64,000 nucleotides of DNA from Effrenium voratum. Lineage: Eukaryota > Sar > Dinophyceae > Suessiales > Symbiodiniaceae. The notes beneath the pieces were generated by a model, which ran no database searches, was not told the origin of the DNA, and was given only the letters and a program-made list of their open reading frames with translations. The stretch's first letter is position 1, and each line of letters opens with the position of its first letter. Position numbers and translations under genes: made by a program. Shown here one piece after another: positions 13,876-25,640 of the stretch. The stretch is from the NCBI GenBank assembly GCA_963377175.1, contig CAUJNA010003319.1, positions 411,001 to 475,000 of the forward strand, in the 5' to 3' direction.

Positions 13876-14655
13876 ACGCACTTCCCAAACAGTCTTGCCA
13901 TACTTCTTACTTCCAGGACCAGTTCGGCATCACTATATATCTATACATAGAGCTCCTTTGAGCGTGTCTTGCCAAAACTTGCTAGGACGGGGTCCCCAAA
14001 CAAAACCAATTCCCAATTAGCCCTGCCAGCTCCTGGAACCTGACCCTATTGCAAAACCAATTCACGAGTACCACTGCCCGTTCAAAGGCCAGACCACCTC
14101 ATGTCCTTCAAACTCATTTTACTGAAAGCGAGGCCTTTACCAATCAGACGCGAGATGCTTCTGTGTGCTTGGACGATGCAATCTTGCTGTTACAAACTCG
14201 TTTCACTCACCGCTTAAAAGCTGAACATATTCACTCACGCCACTCCAGCCTGCACCTCCCGGCGCTGCCAAAGCTCACCTGGGCGACGATATGCACACAT
14301 TTCTGAAGATCCGAGTAGCACTCATCTTCGCGCACACAGCCCAAAGAGCTTGCTGATCAAGAGGGCACATAGTTTGGGAAAAGGTAGAAATCAGTGACGG
14401 CTGGCTGGAAATGGTCAACAGTTTCTATATGTTTCTCATCGCGTGCTCACGTTTTGAATACGCCACTCCCATAGACTGGCGCTCTTGGGATCTTCTTGCC
14501 GAAGAACAAGCCTAAGGGGACAACATACCTCAAAGCTAGCTGTGCCGCTCGCCAAGTTTCTGAACGTATTGCCTGGTTTGCTATGGAACAGGGTTGGAAG
14601 CACTGAGCCCAAACACACTTGGCGCCTGCGAGTCGTTTTTCCAATCCACGCCGCG
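13876..14655. other. Intergenic stretch downstream of the kinase
   Basis: Lies 3' of the kinase on the minus strand. No domain is visible on either strand and no terminator or poly(A) signal can be assigned. Confidence 0.4.
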
Positions 14656-15516
14656 TCACGGAGCCGGTACGAACGGAGGGAAATCGTTGAAAGTATCCCA
14701 CTGCCAGTTGCTGAACCAGCTCCTTTCACGCACCTTCCACCCACGCTTCCAACAGCAATCATGGCAAAGCGAGTTTATCATCGCAATGCACTCTTCCGTC
14801 AACCATTCGGGGAACCTTTGCCCCCGAATCCTCTTGGTGGGGACACTGCAGGGCGTGCCACCCATGAGATCATGCATTGTGATCCCTAGGCTCCACCAAT
14901 CCACGGCATGTGTGTAGCCCCTGCCCCCAATGACTTCTGGGGCCATGTAGGCGTCAGTGCCGCACACAGAGTAGGTTCTACCCCAAGACTGCTTGGAAAG
15001 CCCAAAGTCAGCGACTTTCAGTTGCCCCATGCTATTCAGCAGCATGTTTTCGGGCTTAATATCTCTGTGCATGACGCAACGCTCATGCAAATATTGCACA
15101 GCGCAGGTTGCTCCGGCAGAATAGTACTTCACATGGCGGATGCTTCCGTAGAGGTGGTGTGTGTGAAAGATCTCCCTCAAAGACCCACCGGAAGCCAGCT
15201 CCAACTGCAGGAAACAGAACCTGTCGTCCTCGTAGGTCTGGAACATCTTCGTCACATGCTGGCAGTTCAGCAGCCGCAAAATATCAATTTCTTGTTCAAG
15301 GCGTTCGGACATAGCTTCTTTCGCCACGCACTTCATGGCGAAAGTCTGCCGCGTGTGGTAGTGCCTGACCTGGTGTACCTCCCCGAAGCTGCCGCGGCCA
15401 AGGAGATGAAGCCACTCGAAGTCTGCCAGACCGTCCCTGCTCGGCATCTGCACTCCTGGCCAGCGTGACGTGCCTTCCGTCACGCGCTGTGCAACTTTGC
15501 GGACTTTCGGAAACAT
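14656..15516 (-). CDS. AGC-like serine/threonine protein kinase (catalytic domain)
   Basis: Protein kinase that would transfer phosphate from ATP to Ser/Thr residues. Counting from a GTG five codons upstream (15531), the glycine loop is LGRGSFGEV (44-52), the ATP lysine K67 (AMK), the helix-C glutamate probably E81, the catalytic loop HRDIKPEN (155-162), DFG at 175-177, an activation-segment threonine in CGTDAYMAPE, and DWW at 211-213. The end carries a WF..W.W pattern like the AGC end of the C-lobe. All key residues are present, so it should be active. I start at the ATG 15516 (286 aa). The frame stays open upstream to a TAG at about 15645, with coding-like sequence, so this may be the last exon of a longer gene or an intronless retrocopy. 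Only the catalytic domain is visible. AGC assignment is likely but CAMK is possible. Confidence 0.85.
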   Translation of the reverse strand: MFPKVRKVAQRVTEGTSRWPGVQMPSRDGLADFEWLHLLGRGSFGEVHQVRHYHTRQTFAMKCVAKEAMSERLEQEIDILRLLNCQHVTKMFQTYEDDRFCFLQLELASGGSLREIFHTHHLYGSIRHVKYYSAGATCAVQYLHERCVMHRDIKPENMLLNSMGQLKVADFGLSKQSWGRTYSVCGTDAYMAPEVIGGRGYTHAVDWWSLGITMHDLMGGTPCSVPTKRIRGQRFPEWLTEECIAMINSLCHDCCWKRGWKVRERSWFSNWQWDTFNDFPPFVPAP

Positions 15517-15719
15517 CCTTCCAATGGGCACACGAAAGTGAAGGAGGATTGATTGGAAAACGCAAGTAGGTCGATCCCAGCATTCCGGTCTTTGAAAAGC
15601 TTCAATGCAACACCCTCACAGTCCTTCGGGCTGAGGCCACAGTTCTAGCAAAGGCGGCCCTGCTGGACCTTCTTGGCCTTCGGCCGCTTCCTTGCAGCAA
15701 GCGCGGTTGCAACATGAAA

Positions 15720-15835
15720 TGGTGACAATAAAATGACAATGGCGATGGTGATATGGTGATGGTAACGTTCCTGACGGTGATGGTGATGGTGATGTATGGT
15801 GTTGTTGGTGTTGGTGTTGGTGATGGTGGTGTGAC
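15720..15835. repeat. Imperfect GATGGT/TTGGTG trinucleotide block
   Basis: Degenerate (GAT/GGT)n passing into (GTT/GGT)n, upstream of the kinase on its strand. It opens short Thr/Ile/Pro-rich frames by chance. Confidence 0.8.
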
Positions 15836-18260
15836 GACCATGGTGGGAAATGTATGACAATGGCAACGATGAACACGACGGCAACGGTGATGACACTGAC
15901 AATGATGACACCGACGACGATGTTATTGATGATGGGTCAAAGAGATGTAGTTGGCGACGTTTCCAGGAGGACGAGCCAGCCAACAGCTTCCAAGTCACCG
16001 ACTGCTGCTTCAGCTCGCTCAGCTGCTTTGGCTGGACGTCGGCAATGAGAGGCTCCTGGGCCGAGTCATGTTCACTCTGGGAATGCTAATCCCTTCTTCT
16101 TATTAATAAACGGACCCAATAATTAATAAGAACCTGCAGCAAACTATCACTTTTGAACTGACAATGACTCTTGGTACGGCTTTCGCAAAGAACATCGAAG
16201 GGTCAGAAAAGGTATTTGGCCTGAAGCCCAGACAAAGACTGCAGGGAGCACTGGGGCAAAAGCTTTGTTTCAAAGATGGCAGCTTGAATTGGACTAAAAC
16301 CTTTGTCCTCGTCAACAATATCAAATAGAGCGGCTAACTTGTTCCGTGCTGCAGGCAGTCATGGATCTACCCATTACGATGCCTTCTCTCAGCAAGGGAA
16401 AGGAGTTGGGCGTGTTTCCGTCTAGTTCTGAAATGGCGCTTCTTGTGATAGCTCTTGTTGGCAAGAGTCGGCGATCAGTTGGCGCTTCCTCAGCATTCCT
16501 GAAAGTAACATGTTGCGCGCAAAGCCCTAGAAATCGCTGACAGCCGGCTGCCCGGCGTCGAATCTTGAGCGTATGTTTTGGGCTTCTGTGAGTCCGCTTG
16601 CAAACATGCGAGCTTCATATGGGCGCAATTGCAAGTGTTGTATCGATGGTGGGCTCCACAAACTCGCTGGGATGGTCGGCGCAATTCATGAGCGTTCGAT
16701 GGCTCACCCAAGCCCACGCAGGCTTGACAAGCCAACTGAGGAGTGACCGATCAAACAAGCCAACACTAGAAGCAAACAGAACCAGAGAGCTTTCATACTC
16801 GCAGTCTGGGAGAAAATTTGCTAGCTAGCGAGTGACGGCTTTCCCGGCCTGCGCGCGTGGCAGTGGAAGAAGCCAGGTTCCCACTGGCCTCGTCTTTTAA
16901 GCGGCTTTTCCCACTCAGCTTGCATGGCACTACCAAGAAACCGTACATTGAAACGGGTGATGGCATCCTGCAACGCGAAGGTGATTCGGCCTTAAACAAA
17001 ATGGGGGGGGGGGGAGAACAAGAGGATGGGAGGGTGAACGGGCGAACATTTGCATCGAGCCTCGGAAGCCACAGCGTCTGCACTCGCCAAAGGGCTGGAC
17101 TCCTGAGGCAATGCCAGCCGGCTGACAGGAAACCGCCGGGCTGAATTCAATTCAAAGGCATTCCACCACAGGCTGCAAGATGCTGTACGCAGGCAGCATG
17201 GCAGCATCATGCAACTGTAGCGTTGAGATGCGTTGAGACAAGCTGCTGACCAAGCCCAAAGTGCTAGAGCTGCACTCGGAAGCAGCGAAGCGGCAATCCT
17301 TGGTTGCTTCGCTGCAGCCCAGCGACGCAACAAGTGCTGAACGCCCCTCACATGCTCTGAGCGCGCAAGTGCAAATGTACGCCAACTCAACTGGCCGATT
17401 TTCTCAGACGAGATGCGCTGCTGCATCGGCCATGGCCACCCAAAAGCCTGAACGTAGATAGGATAACTTAGCTTGGATTGGCTGGCCATCGACTGTCTCA
17501 AACAACCTGCAACACCTGTGAGAAACAGTAAAAACAAACACCTACTGTTCTCAGCTCCAATACCTTCCGCCAGCCACATCTGTTTCTGATTTAGGCCCTA
17601 GCATAGGCAAAAACGACTTGCACTTGTGCTTCCGTTTGCTGGCCAAGACCGGTCTGGGTGGCTGCGACTCATGAACGCTACAGCCGTCCATAGCGTGGGA
17701 TAAGTAGGTGGATTGAGGGTCAACTGAGATTACTGTTTGGCTTGCATGGTTTATACAGAACTGAGTGTGTGAATTCAGGCTTGGATTAGGGTCATTGAGT
17801 GTAGAATCTCAGGTGTTGTTTAGGGTCAACTGAGTTTGGGGTTTAAGGCTTGGTCTGTAGTCATGGAGTTTCGGGCGTGGGTTTTGTTTAGGGTCGACTG
17901 AGTCTAGGGTTGTTGGTTTAGGTGCTTCAGAGTGAGACCTCGTAAAGACCGGACGTCTGCAATTTTCGGGTCCCAGCAAGGGTCAGCATGCTCAAGGCGA
18001 CTTCGCAAGTTTCGGGAAGATGGAACTGAGGCTTGCCCGCGGCGCTAATCCACGAATTCATTGCCTGTTGGCCGCGGGCAACTCCCAGCCCCTGGCCGAA
18101 ACATGAAGCGAAGCCGCCCAGCCCCTGCCTGAATCTGGCGGTGGCGCCAACAAAGCCACGGAGCCCATTGACGCAAGCGCGACCTGGCATCCAAGCTCCA
18201 GCTGAGCAATTGAAAGTTTCGACTCGCTTGGCCTCTCATGTGGCGATTTCGTTGCAGCAT
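15836..18260. other. 2.4 kb with no recognisable gene
   Basis: Short open frames only. Between 17700 and 17930 a degenerate tandem of units containing AGGGTCAACTGAG recurs; some units contain TTTAGGG, which is also the plant-type telomere unit. The match is too scattered to call telomeric. A G-run lies at 17003-17012. Confidence 0.4.
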
Positions 18261-18269
18261 GAAAATATC

Positions 18270-18985
18270 AGTGTGCGTGTGTGTCTGTGTGTTTCTCTGT
18301 GTGCCTATGTGTGTCTCTGTGTGTCTCTGTATGTCTCTGTGTCTGTGTGTATCTGTGTACCTCTGTGTGTCTGTGTGTCTCTGTGTGTCTCTGTGTCTCT
18401 GCTGTGTGTCTGTGTGTCTGTGTGTCTCTCTGTGTGTCGCTGTGTGTTTCTGTGTGTCTGTGTGTCTCTGTGTGTCTGTGTGTGTGTGTCTCTGTGTGTG
18501 TGTGTGTCTGTGTGTGTCTCTGTGTCTCTGTGTGTGGGTGTGTCTGTGTGTCTGTGTGTCTCTGTGTGTCTCTGTGTCGCTGTGTGTCGCTGTGTGTTTC
18601 TGTGTGTCTGTGTGTCTCTGTGTGTCTGTGTGTGTGTGTCTCTGTGTGTGTGTGTGTCTGTGTGTGTCTCTGTGTCTCTGTGTGTGGGTGTGTCTGTGTG
18701 TCTGTGTGTCTCTGTGTGTCTCTGTGTCGCTGTGTGTCGCTGTGTGTTTCTGTGTGTCTGTGTGTCTCTGTGTGTCTGTGTGTGTGTGTCTCTGTGTGTC
18801 TCTGTGTGTCTGTGTGTGTCTATGTGTGTCTCTGTGTGTCTCTGTGTGTCTCTGTGTCTGTGTGTGTGTGTCTCTTTGTGACTCTATGTGTCTCTGTGTG
18901 TCTCTGTGCGTCTCTGTGCGTCTCTGTGTGTTTATGTGTGTCCGTGTATATGCGTGAGTGCGGGTGCGGGTGAGGGTGCGGGTGC
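18270..18985. repeat. TGTGTC/TGTGTG microsatellite with a 150-bp higher-order unit
   Basis: About 0.7 kb of TCTGTGTG-type units. The stretch from 18541 is repeated from 18691, giving a period of 150 bp, with a partial further copy before it near 18437. Three overlapping Cys/Val/Leu/Ser open frames of 230-280 codons result from the repeat. Confidence 0.92.
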
Positions 18986-21060
18986 GTTTGTGTGTGTTTC
19001 ACGCTGGCAAAAAATGGCAGGAATGGCTTCGTGACTCTTGACGGATCACTTTTTCTTATCAGGCCTGTCAGGAAACTAACACGACACAGTACAGAAAACA
19101 CGAGAAACTGCGAGGGGAAAGCACCTTGCCACCCTGCCTCCACCACCATCTTTGAAGGTTTCTGGCACACAAAAGACTTGAGCCACATGTAGCTGGGACT
19201 CCAAAAGTGGACGACCAACAGAAGCAATGCGCATCTCTGACGGCAAAGCCGACGCAAGTCGCGTCGGCTTAACCCATGTGTCGTACTTGAAATATCAAAA
19301 CAGGGTCGCCTAAAAGTGTGATTCTCTCACTCTCTCTCTGCCGTTGCGTCCAGAGGGTCTTGATTCAGCAAGGCAACGAAAAAGGCGCCCACCGATATTC
19401 AGGGGCGCCAGGTTGATTTGTAGCGTGTACGATTTAGCATCCGCATCACGGGCAGGCTTCCCAAGGGCCCGGCTGCTTCGCGACAGGGATGAGGGACCTG
19501 TGCGTCGCCAGAAGTCAGAGGGGGAAGTGCGCAAAGCTTCCAAAGCAAGCATGGCATGACACAGGCAAGTGAGCTCGTGCGTCTTGTGGTTTTAAACGCT
19601 TCCCAAACAAGCTAAATGGGAAACTGTGCACCTTGACTGCAAGCAGCGCTACTTCAATTCTGCCAGCCACACAAAAAGAAAAGCGCAGCAAAAGGCTTGA
19701 ACAAGCTCAGTTGGTCATCTCCTAAACAAGTTGGTTTTGCGATCTGCCTTCCAACCTGGACACGTACCGTGCAATTGAATACCTCCGCAACTAAGCCATC
19801 ATTTTTCGTCCAGGAACCCTACATAGGCAGGGAAGTTGGTGCCTTGTGCCGGGAACATCCATTAAACAAAACGAGCTGTCGCCGTGAGGAAAAGACTCGT
19901 GATTCGAACTAGGTATGCCACGAAGGGAATGCCGGGCCTAAAAAGGCGCCGTCTGAACCTCTTTCCCCTCGTCAGATTGGACACCAAAAGACCGACGATG
20001 GAACTGGACGCCGATCCGGACTCCGGAGGCCTTCAATATCTCCAGGCATCGTGCTCCTATCGCGCCAAAAAATGGCTTTGCACGGGAGACAAATTTGAAA
20101 CCAAGCGATTCAGAGGTCTTCTGCCTTTGGAGAAGCGGCAGCGGGTATGGGGGCACATGGGCACAGCCGTTTCGGCTCATGTGCAAACGCATCTCCACGG
20201 AAACAAGGTGGGGGCTTCTCCAAATGGAGAACCAACAGGAAACCAACTGCTTCAGGTGAGCGATTCTTATTTTGAGAAACGTCCAATGTGGGCTTTTGTT
20301 AAGGGTGCCCGTTTCGCCAAAAGAGAAACCAAACTCAACCAAACAAAGGCCCTAGTGTTGACCGCCACACCCCCATGTTCACGAGCAATCCCGTGGCTTC
20401 CCCCGGCGTGCGGCCTCAGGCCACTCCTGAGAAGCGGAACTGGAATTCCTCGGAATCGATCCACGGGTTGGTGCAGGGGAACAAAGGCAAACCAAAAGCA
20501 AACTCAAGCCGAAAAAGCCGCCCTGTGTCGAGAGAAGCTCAAATTTGTGGCTTGCCTGTAGTCCCTCGGCTTCCGAACCCCAAAAGGGTTCAACCTGTGT
20601 CACTCTACGGTGTTGCTTGAACCAAAAGCCACAGAGGTACGCCCCATGCACCCCTGCCACTCCTGCGAGCCCTTGCCAGCGCTGGGATGTTCCAAACCCT
20701 GGCGCGACAGATCGCGATTGCTTCTGGGAGAGGGGCTTCTCGCCGGGCTTCTCGCCCTCCCTTTTGTCCTGCGGTGCAAAAATTGGCCAGAGCATAGACT
20801 GCATATGCCAGTGTGAGGCTGTATTCTACCAAGGATTGTTCTGGGATGGTATTCGGATCATCTTGGAATAGGGGACCCCTTTGTAGGAAGACAACTCCGA
20901 GCAAAAAACAACGCTGAATCTGAATGGTGCGCCCAGGGATGGGCCGGAAGGCCACGCAGCGAAGCTCACTCTCCCAAATCCTAATGTAGCCAACTTTCCT
21001 CACTTGCCAAGCGGACTCAATCATTCAGGTCAGTAGGTAGGCAGGTACGTAGGTACGTAG
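18986..21060. other. 2.1 kb with no recognisable gene
   Basis: The longest open frame is 225 codons on the plus strand (19884-20561). It is basic and has no domain I recognise, and adjacent antisense frames are equally open, so I do not call it a gene. Confidence 0.35.
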
Positions 21061-21084
21061 GCATGTATCCATGTACGAACCTAT

Positions 21085-21252
21085 CATGTATGCATATGTA
21101 TGCGTGTGTCTGCATATGTATGCATATGTATGCGTGTGTCTGCATATGTATGCATATGTCTGCATATGTCTGCATATGTATGCATATGTCTGCATATGTC
21201 TGCATATGTATGCATATGTATGCACATGTATGCATATGTATGCATATGCATA

Positions 21253-21328
<76 letters not shown>

Positions 21329-21345
21329 CGTCTGTCCGTCTGTCC

Positions 21346-21429
<84 letters not shown>

Positions 21430-21485
21430 GTCTGCCTGCCTGCCTGCCTGTCTGTCTGTCTGTCTGCATGTATGCATGTATGTAT
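21085..21485. repeat. TATGCA/TCTGCA repeat passing into a (CTGT)n array
   Basis: From 21085 to 21250 the unit is TATGCATATG or TCTGCATATG. From 21252 to 21470 it is almost pure CTGT with a few CCGT and GCCT variants. Open frames of 134-165 codons on both strands follow from the repeat, whose length carries no stop codons. Confidence 0.95.
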
Positions 21486-24400
21486 TCCAATCAATGACCT
21501 TTGACCCCGGGATCTACACCAAGTTCGCTCACACAAGCTTGATAAGACTCAGACTTGCTATTCCCTAATTCCACCGCGCAAAAGTTCGTCCTGCTTTCTA
21601 AGTCAGGCGGTGTTCCCAATACTACATTTCCTCTTCAGCCATCCCCCCAAAGGAGTCTTAATTTAGGCGGCCCCCAAACATAGTGGTTTTAAGCCAAGGA
21701 AAGAAGATTCACCTCAACAAAACACCCCCAACTCTTGAAGGGGCCTACACTTTGTCTGTACCACTCAAAAACGTCAGAAGCCTCAAGGCCCAGGCGCCCG
21801 TCTGGAGCAGAGTCCACGTCGCTCTTGGAGTCCGCGCCTTTCGAGGTCCCTTCGATGCTTCCGGCCTGCGGAAAAGCTGAGCACAGAGCTCATAAATTTA
21901 ACACGGAAGCAAGATGTCTAAAGCTAAACACCCACTTAGCGCTTCAAGCATTGGAAGGTGCCCTGAAAACAATATCAGGCGGCAAAAAAGAAACATCTAT
22001 AACTTCAAATTGTGCAAGAGTCTGTGCTCGGCCCTTTTGCACAGTTCGCAGGAAGAAACAAAGCAGGACAGCACAGAAGCGCCAGCAAGTCATGGCACAA
22101 TCAGTCCCCTAGCAAACAACACCTTAATATTTGTCTTTCTCTCTTGCTCTTTCTCGTTCTCGCTCTCTCTCTCTCGCTCTCACTCCATGTCTGCAGTTGT
22201 ACCCTGAAATACGGGATCCTCAAACTAAGGGATCTTCATCATAGGAAGCTCGTTTAAACCCCAAATAAGTGAGCCCGTCGTAAACCAGGCACAGGTACTG
22301 CAGATTGACATGGGACCCAAAAAGCCCCATAGTGAGAGTCATCTGCCTTAAATGCTTGCAAGAACTGCAAGCACGTGATCGCAACGACAGAGGACACATG
22401 AGAACCACGCACCCGCTCTTTTTTCAGCGGCATTTGGCGAAGGAGTCGTTTGCTACGTGGCTGGCCTGGATGATCTGATACCTCCACCCAAAAAACGGAA
22501 CATTAACAGAATGCTCCTTTGAGTGGGGGACACTCTGTCAGATTCCATGATGCATCTATAACACATACCTGCCCGCCCCAAACTTGAACCAAACAAACAC
22601 ACAATAACACATACATCCACCGGCCAGCTGCACTAGGTTGAAAGGCATTTGCAGGTGAGAAAAGTTGGAACAATCGGAACAACGCAACTGACGCGATTGG
22701 TCTATCGAAACACATCTGAAGGCTCTCGGACCGGTCTCATCTGCAAGTGCCTTCCACTACTGGCGATTCCATCGCTTGGAACGCCAAATATCCTGTGCGG
22801 TCTTTCGGCGTCCGCACTTGCCCATTCGCCCAGAAAAGGTTGGCGAGGCTGGCGGAGCCTCCGGCGCAGGATGTCTGGCTGTCTCGGAGTGAAAACACTT
22901 CTCTGGAGTGAGGTCTGCCAGAAACCCATCAAACAAGCCTCGTACCCCATGTGCGAGGTGGTGCTTCAAACATCTTTGCTGCAATCTAGTTGAAACGGAA
23001 AAATATCTAATGTGAAAGACAAATTAAACAATCTACATGTTATTTCTGCTGTGCCTGCGCTTTTACAGATCTGTTCGACAAGAGGCAAATGGTATTGCAA
23101 CACAGGCGCACGGAAGTGGTCTAGAGCCTCTGGTGTTTGAATCTAGACAGTGCAATCCACTGTGCCGATTTCTGCCAACCACCAGATCATGAATACAATG
23201 AATGAATCCGTTGTTGCTTGGTCTAAACATGTTCTCTGGTACGTGACTTCTGCCGTCGCCCCTCCCTGCAGTGCCCGCCTCCTTCACCTCCTTGAGGTAC
23301 TGCGCCAGCTGCGCCTCCAATTCCTTCAGAAGGAGACTTGACATGGCCCGTTCTACTTCCATTCCCTATTCCATGGAGTGCCCTATTTAATGCCACGGCA
23401 TTCCATGGGGTAGATACTTGTACCTCATGTATGTATCCTCCCTGTAGCCATACTGCATGTAGGAATATGATTTGCTGTGTATGTGCATGTGTATGCCATA
23501 CACATACATTTACAAGCAGAGAAAAAGAGAGAGAGAGAGAGAGAAAGAGAAATCAGCTTACCCAGCGCTGGATTATTTTGCCCAAAATCAAGCAACCCGA
23601 CAAAAGCGCCAGTTTGTTCATGTCAGTGACAACCAAAGGATTCTGTCAGTGACTCTCCCAGAGTTGGTGCTGAGCTTCTCATTGCGAGGCTTTTTTTTTG
23701 TTCGGGGTTGATTGCCCAGACACTGTGTTCACCAAGGTTGCTGAGAGCGAAGTGTGCCTAACGTACAGTCACAATCATGGCCAAATGGACTTCTTCATCA
23801 TTGGTGCATTGGTGGTTGAAAAAAACGACCCTGCCACAAAGTCTCTCTCTGCATGTTGTTGAGGGTGTTTTTGCTGTTGGCCTGGCTCATTCTTTTTAGT
23901 CACTCGGTTTGGCCCTTTTCCCGGATGCCACCGGCAACTCGTCCAGCTGTCCTCCGCCGGAGTGGCGGCCCAGGAGAGGACGCGGCACTTGATGGCCTCG
24001 AAATTGCACTCCTCCAACGTGTCGTGGCCGAAGCCCAAACCTCGAACATCCGAGCGATCGACGTAAATGCAATCGCGGAATCGGAAGGATGTTGAAGGAC
24101 TACAATCATGTCAGCATAATGCGTTTTGCTCTCATATTTGCAAGGGGCGAAGCATGGCAAAACGGATTGCAGACAACTGAATTGCGATGTCCACGAAAAG
24201 TGTACCGCAAGCACGAGAAGTTGTCCGCCTTGTATCTGCCTGTTGGGTTCCACCAGTGTGGGAACTAGACATGACTGGGTTTCAACACTGGACACAAGCA
24301 GAGAGAGAGAGAGAGAGAGCTTTGAGGCAGTTGTTGAAAAGACAGACAAGACACGTACACATGAAGCCCGCATTCCCCCACTGAGACGCTTTCTGAAGAC

Positions 24401-25145
24401 TTCCTATATAAGTTTGAGGCAATCCTGAACTATGATGATCTTTTGCCATCTGGCAGCACACCGAGCTACAGCAACAATCCTTGGCATAAACCCAAGCCCA
24501 GTAACCCTGAATCCGGCACACCAGAAAATCATGTCTCAGACCCAATGCAGGCAGAGTCACCATGAAAAGTTAAGCACAATTTCTGTGCATCCTCATCCAC
24601 CTGGCAAACAGCTGCGTGCGTTGTTTGCTCATGAAAGGGAGGACGTCTCGGGGACAGACTTGCCATTTGCAGCGAACATGTTCAAATCTGGATGCTGCGA
24701 GCACATGCGGGGACCCATTGCTGTTTTAAAGGGGCCAAACTTATTTACGCATAGCTGCTCGAAGAGGGCCAATTTTGGTGCGTCACTAAACTCACCAGCC
24801 AGGGCTCCATCGTGCACTTACGAGTTGGCAAAAAGAAGGCATTCACATATTGTCCAAAACCCTTTCTCAAAGGCACCTATCTGAACATTGGCCGTGAGCA
24901 TATAGGTGTATACAACTACGGCCAGTATCTGACTTGCAGCGACAGAATTCACTCACCTGCGACTGCAGCTGAGCTGACTCACTTGCGATGATTGGCTCGC
25001 TTGCGACGATAACAAAAACATTGGCAAGCACTTCGCTAGCTATACAGCATGACCGGCTGCGGCGCACCATTGCAGAATCAGGCCAAAATAGTCAACAATT
25101 CAACCGGATCCCGAAACACTGCCAAAAGTGCGGCCAGTGCTGAAG
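21486..25145. other. 3.7 kb with no certain gene; some coding-like fragments
   Basis: Small simple repeats: CTCT-type at 22137-22185, (GA)n at 23520-23550 and 24299-24320. A minus-strand stretch ending at the ATG 23362 encodes a short helical Glu/Leu-rich segment, and a minus-strand stretch near 23900-24060 is also protein-like. Either could be an exon, but neither has a recognisable domain, and I see no paired splice sites that decide it. Confidence 0.35.
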
Positions 25146-25146
25146 G

Positions 25147-25148
<2 letters not shown>

Positions 25149-25187
<39 letters not shown>

Positions 25188-25640
25188 TCAGGCAGGCAGG
25201 CAGGCAGGGAGAACAGCGGACGCAGCCAAACACACAAGTGCGGGTGCACACACACACACACGCATAGATAGACCGCAAAGACACACGACAGACAAACAAA
25301 CAAACAAAGTAACTAACAAACAAACTAACAAACAAACAAACAAACAAACAACCAAACAAACAAACAAACAAACAAACAAACACAACAAACACAACAAACA
25401 AACAAACAAACAAACAAACAAACAAACAAAAACAACAAACAAACAAACAAACAAACAAACAAACAAACAAACAAACACAACAAACAAACAACAAACAAAC
25501 AAACAAACAAACAAACAAACTAACAAACAAACAAAAACAACAAACAAGACAAAACAAACAAACAAACAAACAAACAAGCAAGCAAGCAAACAAGCAAGCA
25601 AACAAGCAAGCAAACAAACAAACACACACCCACACCGACG
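25149..25640. repeat. (GCAA)n, (GGCA)n and (ACAA)n microsatellite cluster
   Basis: GCAA units at 25150-25190, GGCA at 25191-25208, CA units at 25243-25262, then about 340 bp of AAAC units with scattered AACAC variants, returning to GCAA at about 25578-25612. Phe/Val/Cys/Leu open frames on the minus strand come from the repeat. Confidence 0.95.

Noticed and set aside
12724..13961. Open frames of 225-372 codons, His/Thr-rich on plus and Cys/Val-rich on minus
   Set aside because: They are translations of the CA microsatellite. No complexity, no domain, and open in several frames.
17700..17930. Telomeric TTTAGGG repeats
   Set aside because: Only isolated TTTAGGG occurrences inside a longer degenerate unit, with no tandem run.
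18033..18973. Cys/Val/Ser-rich frames of 230-282 codons
   Set aside because: Product of the TGTC/TGTG repeat.
19884..20561. 225-codon plus-strand frame as a gene
   Set aside because: No recognisable domain. The opposite strand is similarly open, and there is no start context or neighbour to support it.
21017..21568. Frames of 134-165 codons rich in Asp/Arg/Gln/Thr or Cys/Leu/Ser/Val
   Set aside because: Product of the CTGT and TATGCA repeats.
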